64,000 bases of DNA from Castellaniella defragrans_A (lineage in GTDB: Bacteria > Pseudomonadota > Gammaproteobacteria > Burkholderiales > Burkholderiaceae_B): NCBI RefSeq assembly GCF_040394755.1, contig NZ_JBEBRQ010000002.1. One strand, written 5' to 3'. The position numbers and the translations under genes are program-made. Below are positions 34,967 through 43,752 of this stretch, one piece after another (the first letter of the stretch is position 1; every line of letters begins with the position of its first letter). The notes under the pieces are model-generated. The model was not told where the DNA came from, did no database searches, and was given only the letters and a program-made list of their open reading frames with translations.

Positions 34967-35773
34967 TCAGGTCCCGGAAAAAACGGGCGGACGCTTTTCA
35001 AGGAACGCGCGGATTCCCTCGGCAAAATCAGCGTCGGCGGAGCACGCCGAGAAAGCATCCTGCTCCGCCATCAGTTGATCCGCAAGAGTCTGGCCGAGCG
35101 ACTCATTGATCAATCGTTTCGTGCGCCCGAGCGCCCTGGTGGGGCCTTCAGCAAGACGGCGAGCCAGGGATCGGGTTGCGTCGACGAGCCCGGAACCCGG
35201 GACCACTTGATTGACGAGTCCCAATTCGAGTGCGCGCCGGGCATCGAATCTTTCACCCAGCAGGGCAATCTCCATGGCCCGCTTGGTGCCGACGATTCTC
35301 GGCAGCCCATAAGTGCCCCCGCCGTCAGGACTCGTGCCGATGTTTCGATAAGCCATCGTGAAATAGGCATCGTCGGCGGCAACCACCAGATCACAGCTGT
35401 TCATCAAGGAAAGGCCGAAACCGGCGACGGCGCCGCGCACGCTGGCGACCACCGGCTTGTCCATGCGGCGAATGCGGGTGATGGTGTCGTGGACCTCGGT
35501 GATGGTGCGCTCGAAATAGAGCCTTCGCGCCGCCTCCGTCTCGGCCAGGGCCTCGTGGAAAGCGCGGATGTCGCCACCCGCCATGAAATGATCGCCGGCC
35601 CCCTGGATCACGACGGCGCGCACCGTGCCGTCCCGCTCTACACGGCAGACAGCGTCCTGCAAGGCCATGCCAAGATCCCGATTCAGCGCATTCAGGGCCT
35701 TGGGGCGATTCAAAGTAATGGTTCCGATACCGGCGCCGGCATCGATGCTCAACAGGACTGGGGCGTCATTCAT
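34967..35773 (-). CDS. Enoyl-CoA hydratase/isomerase family protein
   Basis: This 268-aa crotonase-fold protein has TLNRPKALNALN at the N-terminus, the first oxyanion-hole block DHFMAGGDIRAF, and the second AVAGFGLSLMNSCDLVVAADDAYF with the DGGGTYGLPRIVG block carrying the catalytic-acid position. In that last block the usual Glu of a hydratase is replaced by Asp/Gly (PDGGGTYGL), so an isomerase or other crotonase chemistry is possible. It is the last gene of a three-gene minus-strand operon. Confidence 0.88.
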   Translation of the reverse strand: MNDAPVLLSIDAGAGIGTITLNRPKALNALNRDLGMALQDAVCRVERDGTVRAVVIQGAGDHFMAGGDIRAFHEALAETEAARRLYFERTITEVHDTITRIRRMDKPVVASVRGAVAGFGLSLMNSCDLVVAADDAYFTMAYRNIGTSPDGGGTYGLPRIVGTKRAMEIALLGERFDARRALELGLVNQVVPGSGLVDATRSLARRLAEGPTRALGRTKRLINESLGQTLADQLMAEQDAFSACSADADFAEGIRAFLEKRPPVFSGT

Positions 35774-35827
35774 GGCATTCCTTTCACTCGGTGCGCACGC
35801 GCAAAATATGGATTGGTTGAACCGATC

Positions 35828-36838
35828 TCAGAGGTACTGCGCGCTCAGATCGCCGCACACACGGGCCGCTGCCTCCAGAGTCCGCCGGCAGGCTTGCTGG
35901 TATTCGCGTTTCAGCCTTTCGATCAGAGCAGCTGCCGGCTGCACCTGATCGATGGCGCCGATCCCTTGGCCGGCGCCCCAGATATCCTTCCAGGCCTTGG
36001 CAATGCTCTGCTCTGCGCCGAAATCCATCGCCTTCACATTCCCCTGGGGCAGATTGGCGGGATCGAGCCCGGCGGATCGGATCGAAGGGGCAAGGTAGTT
36101 GCCATGCACACCCGTGAAAAAGTTCGAGTAAATGATGTCGTCCGAACAGCCGTCCACGATGGCTTGCTTGTAGGCATCGCTGGCGCGAGCCTCATCCGTC
36201 GCAATGAAAGCCGAGCCGATATAGGCGAAATCCGCCCCCATGGCCTGCGCGGCCAGGATGGCGTCACCGGTGGCGATCGCGCCGGACAGGGCGAGCGGCC
36301 CATCGAACCACTGGCGAATTTCCTGGATCAGCGCAAACGGGCTCTTGGTGCCCGCATGGCCGCCCGCGCCCGCAGCCACCGCAATCAGGCCGTCGGCGCC
36401 TTTTTCGATGGCCTTGCGCGCAAAGGTATTGTTGATCACATCATGCAGAACCATGCCGCCATAGCCATGCACCGCATCGTTGACGTCCTCGCGCGCGCCC
36501 AGCGAGGTAATGACGACAGGCACCCGGTACTTTGCGATCAGCGCCATATCCTGCTCGAGCCGGGTATTGCTTTTGTGCACGATCTGGTTGATTGCATAGG
36601 GAGCCGCGGGACGCTCTGGATGCGCGCGGTCCCAGGCGGCGAGTTCCTCGGTGATCTCGGCCAGCCACTCGTCGAGCTGGACGGCCGGCCGCGCGTTCAA
36701 CGCCGGCATGGACCCCACCACACCCGCCTTGCATTGCGCAATCACGAGTTTTGGATTGCTGACGATGAACATGGGCGAGGCGATGACAGGGAGCGCAAGA
36801 TTCGCAAATGCTGATAGTGTCGACATGGGTGATGGCAT
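35828..36838 (-). CDS. NAD(P)H-dependent flavin oxidoreductase (nitronate monooxygenase family)
   Basis: This 336-aa TIM-barrel FMN protein of the 2-nitropropane dioxygenase group has LPVIASPMFIVSNPKLV at the start, the FMN-phosphate loop GLIAVAAGAGGHAG, and GAIATGDAILAAQAMGADFAYIGSAF. It may oxidise nitronates or serve as an NADH:quinone reductase. The start at 36838 is chosen at MPSPMST; neither candidate has a clear ribosome site. It is 29 bp after the flavin monooxygenase and 54 bp before the enoyl-CoA hydratase gene. Confidence 0.87.
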   Translation of the reverse strand: MPSPMSTLSAFANLALPVIASPMFIVSNPKLVIAQCKAGVVGSMPALNARPAVQLDEWLAEITEELAAWDRAHPERPAAPYAINQIVHKSNTRLEQDMALIAKYRVPVVITSLGAREDVNDAVHGYGGMVLHDVINNTFARKAIEKGADGLIAVAAGAGGHAGTKSPFALIQEIRQWFDGPLALSGAIATGDAILAAQAMGADFAYIGSAFIATDEARASDAYKQAIVDGCSDDIIYSNFFTGVHGNYLAPSIRSAGLDPANLPQGNVKAMDFGAEQSIAKAWKDIWGAGQGIGAIDQVQPAAALIERLKREYQQACRRTLEAAARVCGDLSAQYL

Positions 36839-36867
36839 GAAAAAGTCAGGGGAAAGGTCCAGGAATC

Positions 36868-38037
36868 CTAGACCATCGTCGGATCGGGTTCCAGGCCCAT
36901 CAGCTCGCGCCCGAGGATCTGGCTGCACACATCATAATCGGTATAGGCGTGGGAGCTGGTCATGCGGCTGTCGCGAAACAGCCGCTGCAATTCATTGTCC
37001 TCGAACCAGGCGTTGGCGCCCGCGGCCTCGAACAGGCGGGTGACGGCGGCCACGCACATCTTGACCGCATACGCCTGATTGGTGCGCCAGTACGTGAGCG
37101 TCTCGCGGCTCGGGTAGCGCCGGGCCTCGCCGTGCGCGCGGTGGTCCTCCCAGGTTTTCTCGAGAAATGCGCGCGCGGCGGCCACCTGATGCGTGGACTC
37201 GGCCAGGCGCATCAGCGCCGGCGTGGCCGTCCCCACCTCGGCGCCCGTGTAAGCGCGCACGCGATGGCGGGTCTTTTCCTTGAAAACCTGCAGCATCCGT
37301 TCGGCCACACCCAGGCTGATGGCTGAAAAACCGCTGGCGAAATACGGCCGGTACGGGGTGTAGTAGATCTTGCTGTCCGGATACAGGCCAAAGCCCGCGG
37401 AGCGCCCCTCCATCATGTCCCTGGCCGCCTGGATGCGATGGTCGGGGATGAACGCCTTGTCGACCAGCAGGGTCTTGGAGCCGCTGGCGCGCATTCCGAT
37501 GGCATGCCAATCATCCCGGATCGTATAGTCGCGGCGCGGCACGACGCCGAAACAATAAATCTTTTCACCGTCCGCGCCCTTGCGGTTGAAACCGAGAATC
37601 GCCCACTCGGCATGGTCGCAGCCACTGCTCCAGCCCATTTCCCCGCTGAACAGCACGCCGCCCTCGACCTCCTCGATGCGACCGAGCGGCGCGATGCTGC
37701 TGCTGGCCGTGGCATCGGGATTCGCGCCCCAGATCTCGTCCTGGGTCTGCCTGGAAAACATGGCAAGCTGATGACTGTGGGTACACAGCAGGCTGAACGC
37801 CCAGGTCGTGCCGGCGCATGCGCCAGCCAGCGCCACCACGCACTGGGCGAACTCGGGCAGCGACAGTTCGAGTCCACCATAGGCCTTGGGCTGAAAAGCA
37901 CGATGCAAGCCCGTGCCCTTGAGCAAGGCAATGCTCTCGGCCGGCACCATGCGCGCACGCTCGGCCTGCGCAGCGCGCGCGGCGATCTCGGGCAGGATGG
38001 ACTGGATACGCGCCAACATGGGAATCGTGCTTGTCAT
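36868..38037 (-). CDS. Acyl-CoA dehydrogenase-fold flavin-dependent monooxygenase (HsaA type)
   Basis: This 389-aa protein has the acyl-CoA dehydrogenase fold but looks like the two-component monooxygenase subgroup (HsaA, p-hydroxyphenylacetate hydroxylase C2, DszC). It has a helical N-terminal domain with FQPKAYGGLELSLPEFAQ, a beta domain with GEMGWSSGCDHAEWAILGF, and a C-terminal four-helix region. There is no flavin reductase partner in the window. The frame is open much further upstream through the divergent GNAT gene, but the ATG at 38037 has AAGGA upstream and is the family start. Substrate unknown; hydroxylation of an aromatic or sterol-like ring is a family-based guess. Confidence 0.82.
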   Translation of the reverse strand: MTSTIPMLARIQSILPEIAARAAQAERARMVPAESIALLKGTGLHRAFQPKAYGGLELSLPEFAQCVVALAGACAGTTWAFSLLCTHSHQLAMFSRQTQDEIWGANPDATASSSIAPLGRIEEVEGGVLFSGEMGWSSGCDHAEWAILGFNRKGADGEKIYCFGVVPRRDYTIRDDWHAIGMRASGSKTLLVDKAFIPDHRIQAARDMMEGRSAGFGLYPDSKIYYTPYRPYFASGFSAISLGVAERMLQVFKEKTRHRVRAYTGAEVGTATPALMRLAESTHQVAAARAFLEKTWEDHRAHGEARRYPSRETLTYWRTNQAYAVKMCVAAVTRLFEAAGANAWFEDNELQRLFRDSRMTSSHAYTDYDVCSQILGRELMGLEPDPTMV

Positions 38038-38094
38038 ATGATCGTTTCCTTGCTGCAATACAAATCTTGAAACCGCCGCCCTGGAAAAATCGCC

Positions 38095-38625
38095 ATGAGC
38101 GAACACTTTATCGTACACTGCGACGCCGCGCGGCACGCGGGCACGATCCTGGAAATCTTCAACGACGCGATCCTGCATTCGACCGCGCTGTACGACTACC
38201 AGCCCCGGACCCTGGCCAACATGGCGGCCTGGTTCGATGCCAAGCAAGCCGGCGGCTTTCCGGTCATCGGCATCGAGGACGGCGGCGGCGCCCTGCTGGC
38301 CTTCGGCAGCTACGGCACGTTCCGGGCATGGCCGGCCTATAAATACACCGTGGAGCACTCCGTATACGTGCACAAGGACCATCGCGGCCGAGGACTTGGC
38401 CGCATCGTCCTGCAGGCGCTGATGGCGCAGGCCCGGAAAGACGAGGTGCATGCGATGGTGGGCGGAATCGACGCGACGAACACCGGCAGCATCACGCTGC
38501 ACGAACGGCTCGGATTCAAGCACGTGGGCACGCTGCCGCAGGTCGGCTTCAAGTTCGGCCGCTGGCTCGATCTGGCCTTTTACCAGTTGCTGCTGGATAC
38601 GCCCGCGCAGCCGGTCGATGGCTGA
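38095..38625 (+). CDS. GNAT N-acetyltransferase (phosphinothricin acetyltransferase-like)
   Basis: This 176-aa GNAT protein has the acetyl-CoA loop VYVHKDHRGRGLGRIVLQAL and the following GIDATNTGSITLHERLGFKHVGTL. Both are characteristic of the PAT/Bar and YncA group, which acetylates amino acid analogues such as phosphinothricin or methionine sulfoximine. The natural substrate here is unknown. It is divergent from the monooxygenase operon (57 bp) and 5 bp before tag. Confidence 0.85.
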   Translation: MSEHFIVHCDAARHAGTILEIFNDAILHSTALYDYQPRTLANMAAWFDAKQAGGFPVIGIEDGGGALLAFGSYGTFRAWPAYKYTVEHSVYVHKDHRGRGLGRIVLQALMAQARKDEVHAMVGGIDATNTGSITLHERLGFKHVGTLPQVGFKFGRWLDLAFYQLLLDTPAQPVDG

Positions 38626-38630
38626 CGGTG

Positions 38631-39251
38631 ATGGACACGACCATTCCCGGTCCCGATGGCCGGCCGCGCTGCCGCTGGTGCGCGGCCGCGCCCGAGTTCT
38701 TGCGCTACCACGATACCGAATGGGGGTTTCCGGTCGCGGATGACCGGCGCCTGTTCGAAAAGCTGTGCCTGGAGGGGTTCCAGGCCGGCCTGAGTTGGCG
38801 CACCATTCTGGCCAAACGGGAAAATTTCCGCGCGGCCTTCCACGACTTTGATTTCGAGCGGATCGCCGAATTCACCGAACGGGACGTCATGCGCCTGCTG
38901 GCCGATGCCGGCATCGTCCGCCATCGCGGCAAGATCGAGGCCGTGATCCACAATGCCCGATGCGCGCGGCGCATGGTCGAACGCGAAAATTCGCTGGCGG
39001 CGTTTTTCTGGCGCTACGAGCCCCCGGCAGCGGAATTGACCGCGCCGCAGTCGGCAAGCACCTCGGCGCATTCACGGGCGCTGGCGAAAGACCTCAAGAA
39101 GCTCGGCTGGAAATTCGTGGGGCCCACGACGGTCTACGCTTTCATGCAGGCGATGGGGCTGATCAACGACCATGCGACGGCCTGCGTGATCCGGGACGAG
39201 GCCGAGCAAGCGCGCCAGCGGTTCCGGCGCAGAACCCGAGACAGCCGTTGA
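38631..39251 (+). CDS. tag: DNA-3-methyladenine glycosylase I
   Basis: This 206-aa base-excision enzyme removes 3-methyladenine from alkylated DNA. RCRWCAAAPEFLRYHDTEWG holds the zinc cysteines and the substrate-side residues. LSWRTILAKRENFRAAF and FVGPTTVYAFMQAMGLINDH are family blocks. A GTG one codon earlier is an alternative start. It probably shares a transcript with the GNAT gene. Confidence 0.95.
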   Translation: MDTTIPGPDGRPRCRWCAAAPEFLRYHDTEWGFPVADDRRLFEKLCLEGFQAGLSWRTILAKRENFRAAFHDFDFERIAEFTERDVMRLLADAGIVRHRGKIEAVIHNARCARRMVERENSLAAFFWRYEPPAAELTAPQSASTSAHSRALAKDLKKLGWKFVGPTTVYAFMQAMGLINDHATACVIRDEAEQARQRFRRRTRDSR

Positions 39252-39315
39252 CATCGCAAGGCATGAATTGCAGCAATGTCTTGATCGTGCGGTGGATTGG
39301 GCGTCTAATCTCCGC

Positions 39316-40461
39316 ATGAACAGCGGAGAAAATCTCTATATCTGGCAGTCCAGCGACTGGCCGTATTGGCGCTATGACCTGCCCACCCTGGCCCAGGCCC
39401 TGACCGAGGTCAGCCACGCCCAGGGCCTGCTGCTGGGCCGCTTGGCCGATGTCGGGCTGGCGCTGCGTGACCAGGCCAGCCTGTCGGCACTCACCGATGA
39501 CGTGGTCAAGACCAGCGAGATCGAGGGCGAGCTGCTGGACGCGGCCTCGGTTCGTTCGTCCATCGCTCGCCGGCTGGGCTTGGACATCGGTGCCCTGGCG
39601 CCAGTGGACCGCCATGTCGAAGGAGTAGTCGAGATGGTGCTCGACGCGACCTCGCACAGTGACGAGCCCTTGACCGCAGAACGCCTGTTTGGCTGGCACG
39701 CGGCATTGTTCCCAACAGGCTATTCAGGCCTCTCCAGAATCACCGTGGGCCAATGGCGCGACGACACGGCCGGTCCGATGCAGGTCGTATCCGGTGCGGT
39801 AAACCGCCGCAAGGTCCACTTCCAGGCGCCCCCTGCGGGATCGCTGCCCGCTGAGACCGCGCGGTTCCTGGCATGGGCCAACCAAGGCACCGACGAACCC
39901 GCTCTCATCAAGGCCGGGCTGGCTCATCTGTGGTTCGTCACCTTGCACCCTTTCGACGACGGCAATGGCCGCATCGCGCGAGCCATAGGAGATCTGTTCC
40001 TCGCCCGCGCCGACGGCGCCGGGCCGCGCTTCTATAGTCTATCGGCGCAGATTCAGCGCGAGCGCAAGGATTACTACGACATCCTCGAACGCACACAGAA
40101 AGGCACACTGAACGTCACCGACTGGCTGGCCTGGTTTCTCGGCGCGCTGGGCCGGTCCGTCGCCAGCGCGCAGACCTCGCTCGATGACGCGTTGAGCAAG
40201 GCAAAGTTCTGGCAGCGCTGGGCCGGCACACCAATGAACGGGCGCCAGGTGAAGCTGCTCAACCGCCTGCTCGATGGCTTCGACGGCAAACTCACCAGCA
40301 GCAAATGGGCAGCCATCTGCAAGTGCTCGCCGGATACGGCGCTGCGCGACATCAACCAGTTGCTGGCGCTGGGCGTACTGCGCAGATCGCCAGGCGGCGG
40401 GCGCAGCACAGGTTACGAACTGGCCGCGCCGAACGACGCGCATGGAACCGCAGCGCATTGA
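39316..40461 (+). CDS. Fic family protein with N-terminal inhibitory motif
   Basis: This 381-aa Fic-domain protein is likely an AMP-transferase (or reverse) acting on a protein. The core motif HPFDDGNGR is at residues 211-219 with the catalytic His at 211. TSEIEG (residues 66-71) fits the [S/T]xxxE[G/N] inhibitory helix of class II Fic proteins, whose Glu blocks the ATP gamma-phosphate. An N-terminal DUF4172-like region and a C-terminal winged-helix-like region (DTALRDINQLLALGVLRRSPGGG) complete it. The ATG at 39316 is preferred over an upstream alternative frame start. The 3' end runs into 30-bp tandem repeats. Confidence 0.9.
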   Translation: MNSGENLYIWQSSDWPYWRYDLPTLAQALTEVSHAQGLLLGRLADVGLALRDQASLSALTDDVVKTSEIEGELLDAASVRSSIARRLGLDIGALAPVDRHVEGVVEMVLDATSHSDEPLTAERLFGWHAALFPTGYSGLSRITVGQWRDDTAGPMQVVSGAVNRRKVHFQAPPAGSLPAETARFLAWANQGTDEPALIKAGLAHLWFVTLHPFDDGNGRIARAIGDLFLARADGAGPRFYSLSAQIQRERKDYYDILERTQKGTLNVTDWLAWFLGALGRSVASAQTSLDDALSKAKFWQRWAGTPMNGRQVKLLNRLLDGFDGKLTSSKWAAICKCSPDTALRDINQLLALGVLRRSPGGGRSTGYELAAPNDAHGTAAH

Positions 40462-40520
40462 ACCCGCACCAGAGGGGGCGCGGCGCATTGAACCCGCACC
40501 AGAGGGGGCGCGGCGCACTG
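40451..40520. repeat. 30-bp tandem repeat at the end of fic
   Basis: The unit CGGCGCATTGAACCCGCACC plus AGAGGGGGCG repeats with a 30-bp period. AACCCGCACC stands at 40461 and 40491, and the flanking GCGCATTG/GCGCACTG at 40453, 40483 and 40513. There are two full copies and a partial third, with almost no divergence. The first copy contains the fic stop codon, so the duplication lies between fic and ccmC. Confidence 0.9.
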
Positions 40521-40527
40521 CCAGACC

Positions 40528-41283
40528 TCATGCCACCCCGGCAGCCTGCTCGCCCTGCATCGCCCGCAGCCAGCGCGCATGCGCCTCGCGCTCATTGATC
40601 AGCAACTGCACGCGGCGCAGCGCCGTCGCGGCAGCCCACGCCCAGGCCGCCGTACAGCACAGCAGCATGGCGGCGAGCATGACCGGCTCCATGCTGGCGC
40701 CGCTGGATTTGATCGTCGCGCCCTGATGCAGGGTATTCCACCAGCGCACCGAAAAATAAATCACCGGCAGGTTGAGCGCGCCCAGCAGCGCCAGCACAGC
40801 GCAGGCGCGGTCGGCGCGCTGCGGGTCATCGATGGCGTTCTGCAAGGCCATATAGCCCAGAAACAGCAGCAACAACAGCAGCGAGGACGTCAGCCGCGCA
40901 TCCCATTCCCACCAGGAACCCCACATCGGTTGCCCCCACAGCGCGCCCGTGACCAGCGACAGCACAGCGAACACCGCCCCCGTAGGCGCCAGCGCATGCG
41001 CCAGCAGAAACGACAGGCGCGTGCGCCAGACCAGCCCGATGAAACTCCAGAACGCCATGAGCGCATAGAAGAACATGGCCACCCACGACGCCGGCACGTG
41101 CAAATAGATGATGCGGTAGGTTTCGCCCTGCACGGCATCGGCGGGCGCCACGCCGAAACCCAGGAACAGCCCGGCGGCGCCCGTCAGCAAGGCCAGGATG
41201 CGCAAGGGCCGCACGAGCGCGCGCGCCAGCGGCAGAAAACGCGCCGGCGTGGCAAACCAGAAAACAAACCGGGAAAGATTCAT
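40528..41283 (-). CDS. ccmC: Cytochrome c maturation haem-handling protein CcmC
   Basis: This 251-aa inner-membrane protein has about six helices. The tryptophan-rich WWD haem-binding loop is seen in MWGSWWEWDARLTSSL, with external His residues typical of CcmC. It loads haem onto CcmE. The ATG at 41283 starts at MNLSRFVFWF, 4 bp after the ccmB stop; the frame extends upstream but overlaps ccmB. Confidence 0.95.
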   Translation of the reverse strand: MNLSRFVFWFATPARFLPLARALVRPLRILALLTGAAGLFLGFGVAPADAVQGETYRIIYLHVPASWVAMFFYALMAFWSFIGLVWRTRLSFLLAHALAPTGAVFAVLSLVTGALWGQPMWGSWWEWDARLTSSLLLLLLFLGYMALQNAIDDPQRADRACAVLALLGALNLPVIYFSVRWWNTLHQGATIKSSGASMEPVMLAAMLLCCTAAWAWAAATALRRVQLLINEREAHARWLRAMQGEQAAGVA

Positions 41284-41287
41284 GGCG

Positions 41288-41974
41288 TCATCCCTCGATA
41301 CCGATACGCGCGGCGCTGGCCGCAAGCCAGGGGCAGGTTGCAAGCATCGCACAGGCCATGCCGGCCAGCAAGGCCAGATGCGCGCCGGCGGACTCGCCCA
41401 ATTGCGCGGCGCGCACGGCCATGCTGCCGAACACCAGCACAGGCGCGGCCAGCGGCAGCACCAGGCCGATCACCAACATGCCGCCCTGACGCAAACCGGC
41501 CGCCAATGCCGCGACAACGCCGGTCAGCAGCACAAGCACGCCGACGCCCGGCAGCAAGGCCAGCAACAGCACGCCCAGGGCCGCGCCGCTCAGGCCATAT
41601 TGCAGGGCCGCCAGCGGCGCCAGCAGCAGCACGGGCAGCACCGTCATCACCCATTGGGCTGCCAGCCGCGCCGTCACCAGCAGCACCAGCGGCACGCCGC
41701 ACAACACCCATTGGTCCAGCCAGCCGCTGCGCAAATCGTCATGAAAGCAGCGCCAGCTCGCCACCAGCACGCACAGCAGCGCCGCCACCCACAATACGCC
41801 TGGCGCCAGCAGCGCCAGGGTCGCAGGCGTGGGCGCGACACTGAGCGCAGGCAGGCTGGCCACGGTGGCGAAGAACAGCGCCTGCACCAGGAAATCCACG
41901 GGCCGCGACAGCACCAACGCCCATTCGCGCCGCAGCACGGCGCGCACCGCGCGGTTCCAGGACACCTCGCTCAT
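41288..41974 (-). CDS. ccmB: Haem-exporter permease CcmB
   Basis: This 228-aa membrane permease has about six hydrophobic helices and FHDDLRSGWLDQWVLCGVPL, close to the CcmB consensus. It forms the ABC complex CcmAB(CD), which uses ATP to release holo-CcmE. Its start overlaps the ccmA stop (ATGA). Confidence 0.95.
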   Translation of the reverse strand: MSEVSWNRAVRAVLRREWALVLSRPVDFLVQALFFATVASLPALSVAPTPATLALLAPGVLWVAALLCVLVASWRCFHDDLRSGWLDQWVLCGVPLVLLVTARLAAQWVMTVLPVLLLAPLAALQYGLSGAALGVLLLALLPGVGVLVLLTGVVAALAAGLRQGGMLVIGLVLPLAAPVLVFGSMAVRAAQLGESAGAHLALLAGMACAMLATCPWLAASAARIGIEG

Positions 41975-42612
41975 GGCGCGCCTCCCGCAACGGGCGGATG
42001 CACAAGATCGAGCACGCGGTGCGCCGGGAAATCCGCCGGCAACGCCTGGTGCGAGGTCAGCACCAGCGCGCCGCCGTCGCGCAGGTGCGCATGCACAAGC
42101 GCCGTGAGCCAGGCGCAGCCCTGGGTATCGAGCGCGTCGAAAGGCTCGTCAAGCAGCAGCAGCGCAGGTTTCGTCAACCGCAGCCGCGCCAGCGCGAGCT
42201 TGCGCCGCTGCCCGGCGGACAAATGCCGCACCGCGCGATCCGGCACGCCCAGACCGGCCAGCAATTCAGGGATCGTCGCGATCGTCTCGGCGCCGCACCC
42301 GTGCAGTTGCGCAAACAGTTCGAGATTGAGCCGGGCATGCAGATCCTCGGCCCAGCCATCCTGATGTCCGAGGAACGCACAGGCGCCCTCCCCGCGCTCG
42401 ACCCGCCCCGCCAGCGGCGGACGCAGACCCGCCAGCGTGCGCAGCAAAGTGGTCTTGCCGCAGCCATTGGGGCCGCGCAGGTGCATAGCCTCACCCGCGG
42501 CCACGGAAAAATCCAGCGGCCCCCAGAGCCGCAGCCCATTGCGCTCGCCGACCAGGCGCGTGACGCTGAACACGGCGGGCGGTACGGCGGAACTCTGGGC
42601 GGCGGATGGCAT
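41971..42612 (-). CDS. ccmA: Haem-exporter ATPase CcmA
   Basis: This 213-aa ABC ATPase has Walker A RGPNGCGKTTLL, the signature LSAGQRRKLALARL and Walker B ALLLLDEPFDALD. The Q/R-containing signature is the form typical of CcmA. The ATG at 42612 gives normal length; two ATGs at 42684/42681 would overlap ccmI. None has a strong ribosome site. Confidence 0.93.
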   Translation of the reverse strand: MPSAAQSSAVPPAVFSVTRLVGERNGLRLWGPLDFSVAAGEAMHLRGPNGCGKTTLLRTLAGLRPPLAGRVERGEGACAFLGHQDGWAEDLHARLNLELFAQLHGCGAETIATIPELLAGLGVPDRAVRHLSAGQRRKLALARLRLTKPALLLLDEPFDALDTQGCAWLTALVHAHLRDGGALVLTSHQALPADFPAHRVLDLVHPPVAGGAP

Positions 42613-42661
42613 GGACGCGAAACTCGTGGCTGGGCAATGAATCAGTCGCGGGCCTCGCGTC

Positions 42662-43339
42662 TCAGGGTTTCCCGGAGACATCATCGAGCAACATCCAGCT
42701 CTCGAGCGCCGCGTCTACGTCCTGGCGCTCCTGGGTGCCTGGCGGATGGCGTTCGTGCAGTCTGGCCACCAGCGCATCGGCGTCGGCCAGGTCGCCGCGG
42801 CTATAGGCCGACAGCGCGCGCAGCAGCAATACATTGGTTTCCTCGGGCGCCAGCGCCGAGGCGTGCCCGATCAGTTCGTTAGTGCGAGCATCGAACGTGC
42901 CGTTGATCATCAGGCGGATTTCGATCCAGCCGAGCAGCGCGCCGAGGTCCTGCAGCACATGCGGCTGCGCGCGCTCATACGCAGACTGCGCGGCGGCATA
43001 GCGGCCCATCACGGTGTATGAGCGCGCCAGCATGATCCAGCCCTCGTAGTCATCGGGCTGCTCCTTGAGGCGGTTCGCCAGTCTTTCGACGCTCGCGGAC
43101 ATCTCGTGCATCTCGTTCATGCCGCCCATGTCCGGCGCAGGGTCCAGGGCCCGCGGCTCGCCGCGCAAGGCATACAGCCCCGCCACCGCCAGCGGCACGA
43201 TCAGCGCCAGCAGCAGCGATTGCCCGCGAAACTTGTCATTCTTGCCACGCCCGCCCGCCCAATACAGGGTCACGCCGAAGGCCGCCATGAGTACCAGCGT
43301 CACCGCCGCAAAAACCCATATCACAGTACTGCCGTTCAT
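42662..43339 (-). CDS. ccmI: Cytochrome c biogenesis factor CcmI
   Basis: This 225-aa apocytochrome chaperone has two N-terminal transmembrane helices (residues about 5-28 and 40-58) and a periplasmic TPR domain, with EGWIMLARSYTVMGRYAAAQSAYERA showing the repeat. It holds the C-terminus of apocytochromes for the CcmF/H ligase. It overlaps the ccmH stop (ATGA). This CcmI is shorter than many and is separate from CcmH. Confidence 0.9.
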   Translation of the reverse strand: MNGSTVIWVFAAVTLVLMAAFGVTLYWAGGRGKNDKFRGQSLLLALIVPLAVAGLYALRGEPRALDPAPDMGGMNEMHEMSASVERLANRLKEQPDDYEGWIMLARSYTVMGRYAAAQSAYERAQPHVLQDLGALLGWIEIRLMINGTFDARTNELIGHASALAPEETNVLLLRALSAYSRGDLADADALVARLHERHPPGTQERQDVDAALESWMLLDDVSGKP

Positions 43340-43752
43340 TGCCCGGACTCCTCGCCCTCGTCAAATTCATCCGCACGGGCGCCGCTGGCGCGGCCCGCAT
43401 GCATGGTGCGCCAAAGCGCGAAAAAACCACCGGCAACGAGCAGCAGCGGCCCCAGCCACAATAACAGAGTGCTGGCCTCGAAAGGCGGGCGGTAGATCAC
43501 GAAATGGCCGTAGCGATCGACCAGGAACTGCTTGATCTGCTCATCGCTGTCCCCGCCGGCCATGCGGTCGCGGATTTCATTCTTGAGATCGACGGCCAGC
43601 GGCGCGTTGGAATCGGCCAGCGATTCATTCTGGCATACGAGGCACCGCAGCTGGCTGGTCAAGTCATGAAAACGCTCGGGGTCCACCGCCTGATCGGCCC
43701 AGGCCGGCGGCGCCAGCAAGGCGGCGGCCAGAAGCCACGCGGCACACCTCAT
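43336..43752 (-). CDS. ccmH: Cytochrome c maturation thiol oxidoreductase CcmH
   Basis: This 138-aa periplasmic thioredoxin-like subunit has a signal peptide of about 19 residues. The redox motif LRCLVCQNESLADS has C37 and C40, and a C-terminal helix anchors it in the membrane. It reduces the apocytochrome CxxCH before haem ligation by CcmF. It overlaps both ccmG and ccmI by ATGA junctions. Confidence 0.96.
   Translation of the reverse strand: MRCAAWLLAAALLAPPAWADQAVDPERFHDLTSQLRCLVCQNESLADSNAPLAVDLKNEIRDRMAGGDSDEQIKQFLVDRYGHFVIYRPPFEASTLLLWLGPLLLVAGGFFALWRTMHAGRASGARADEFDEGEESGQ

Noticed and set aside
40451..40520. Tandem repeats considered as a CRISPR array
   Set aside because: The 30-bp units are directly adjacent without spacers, and no cas genes are in the window.
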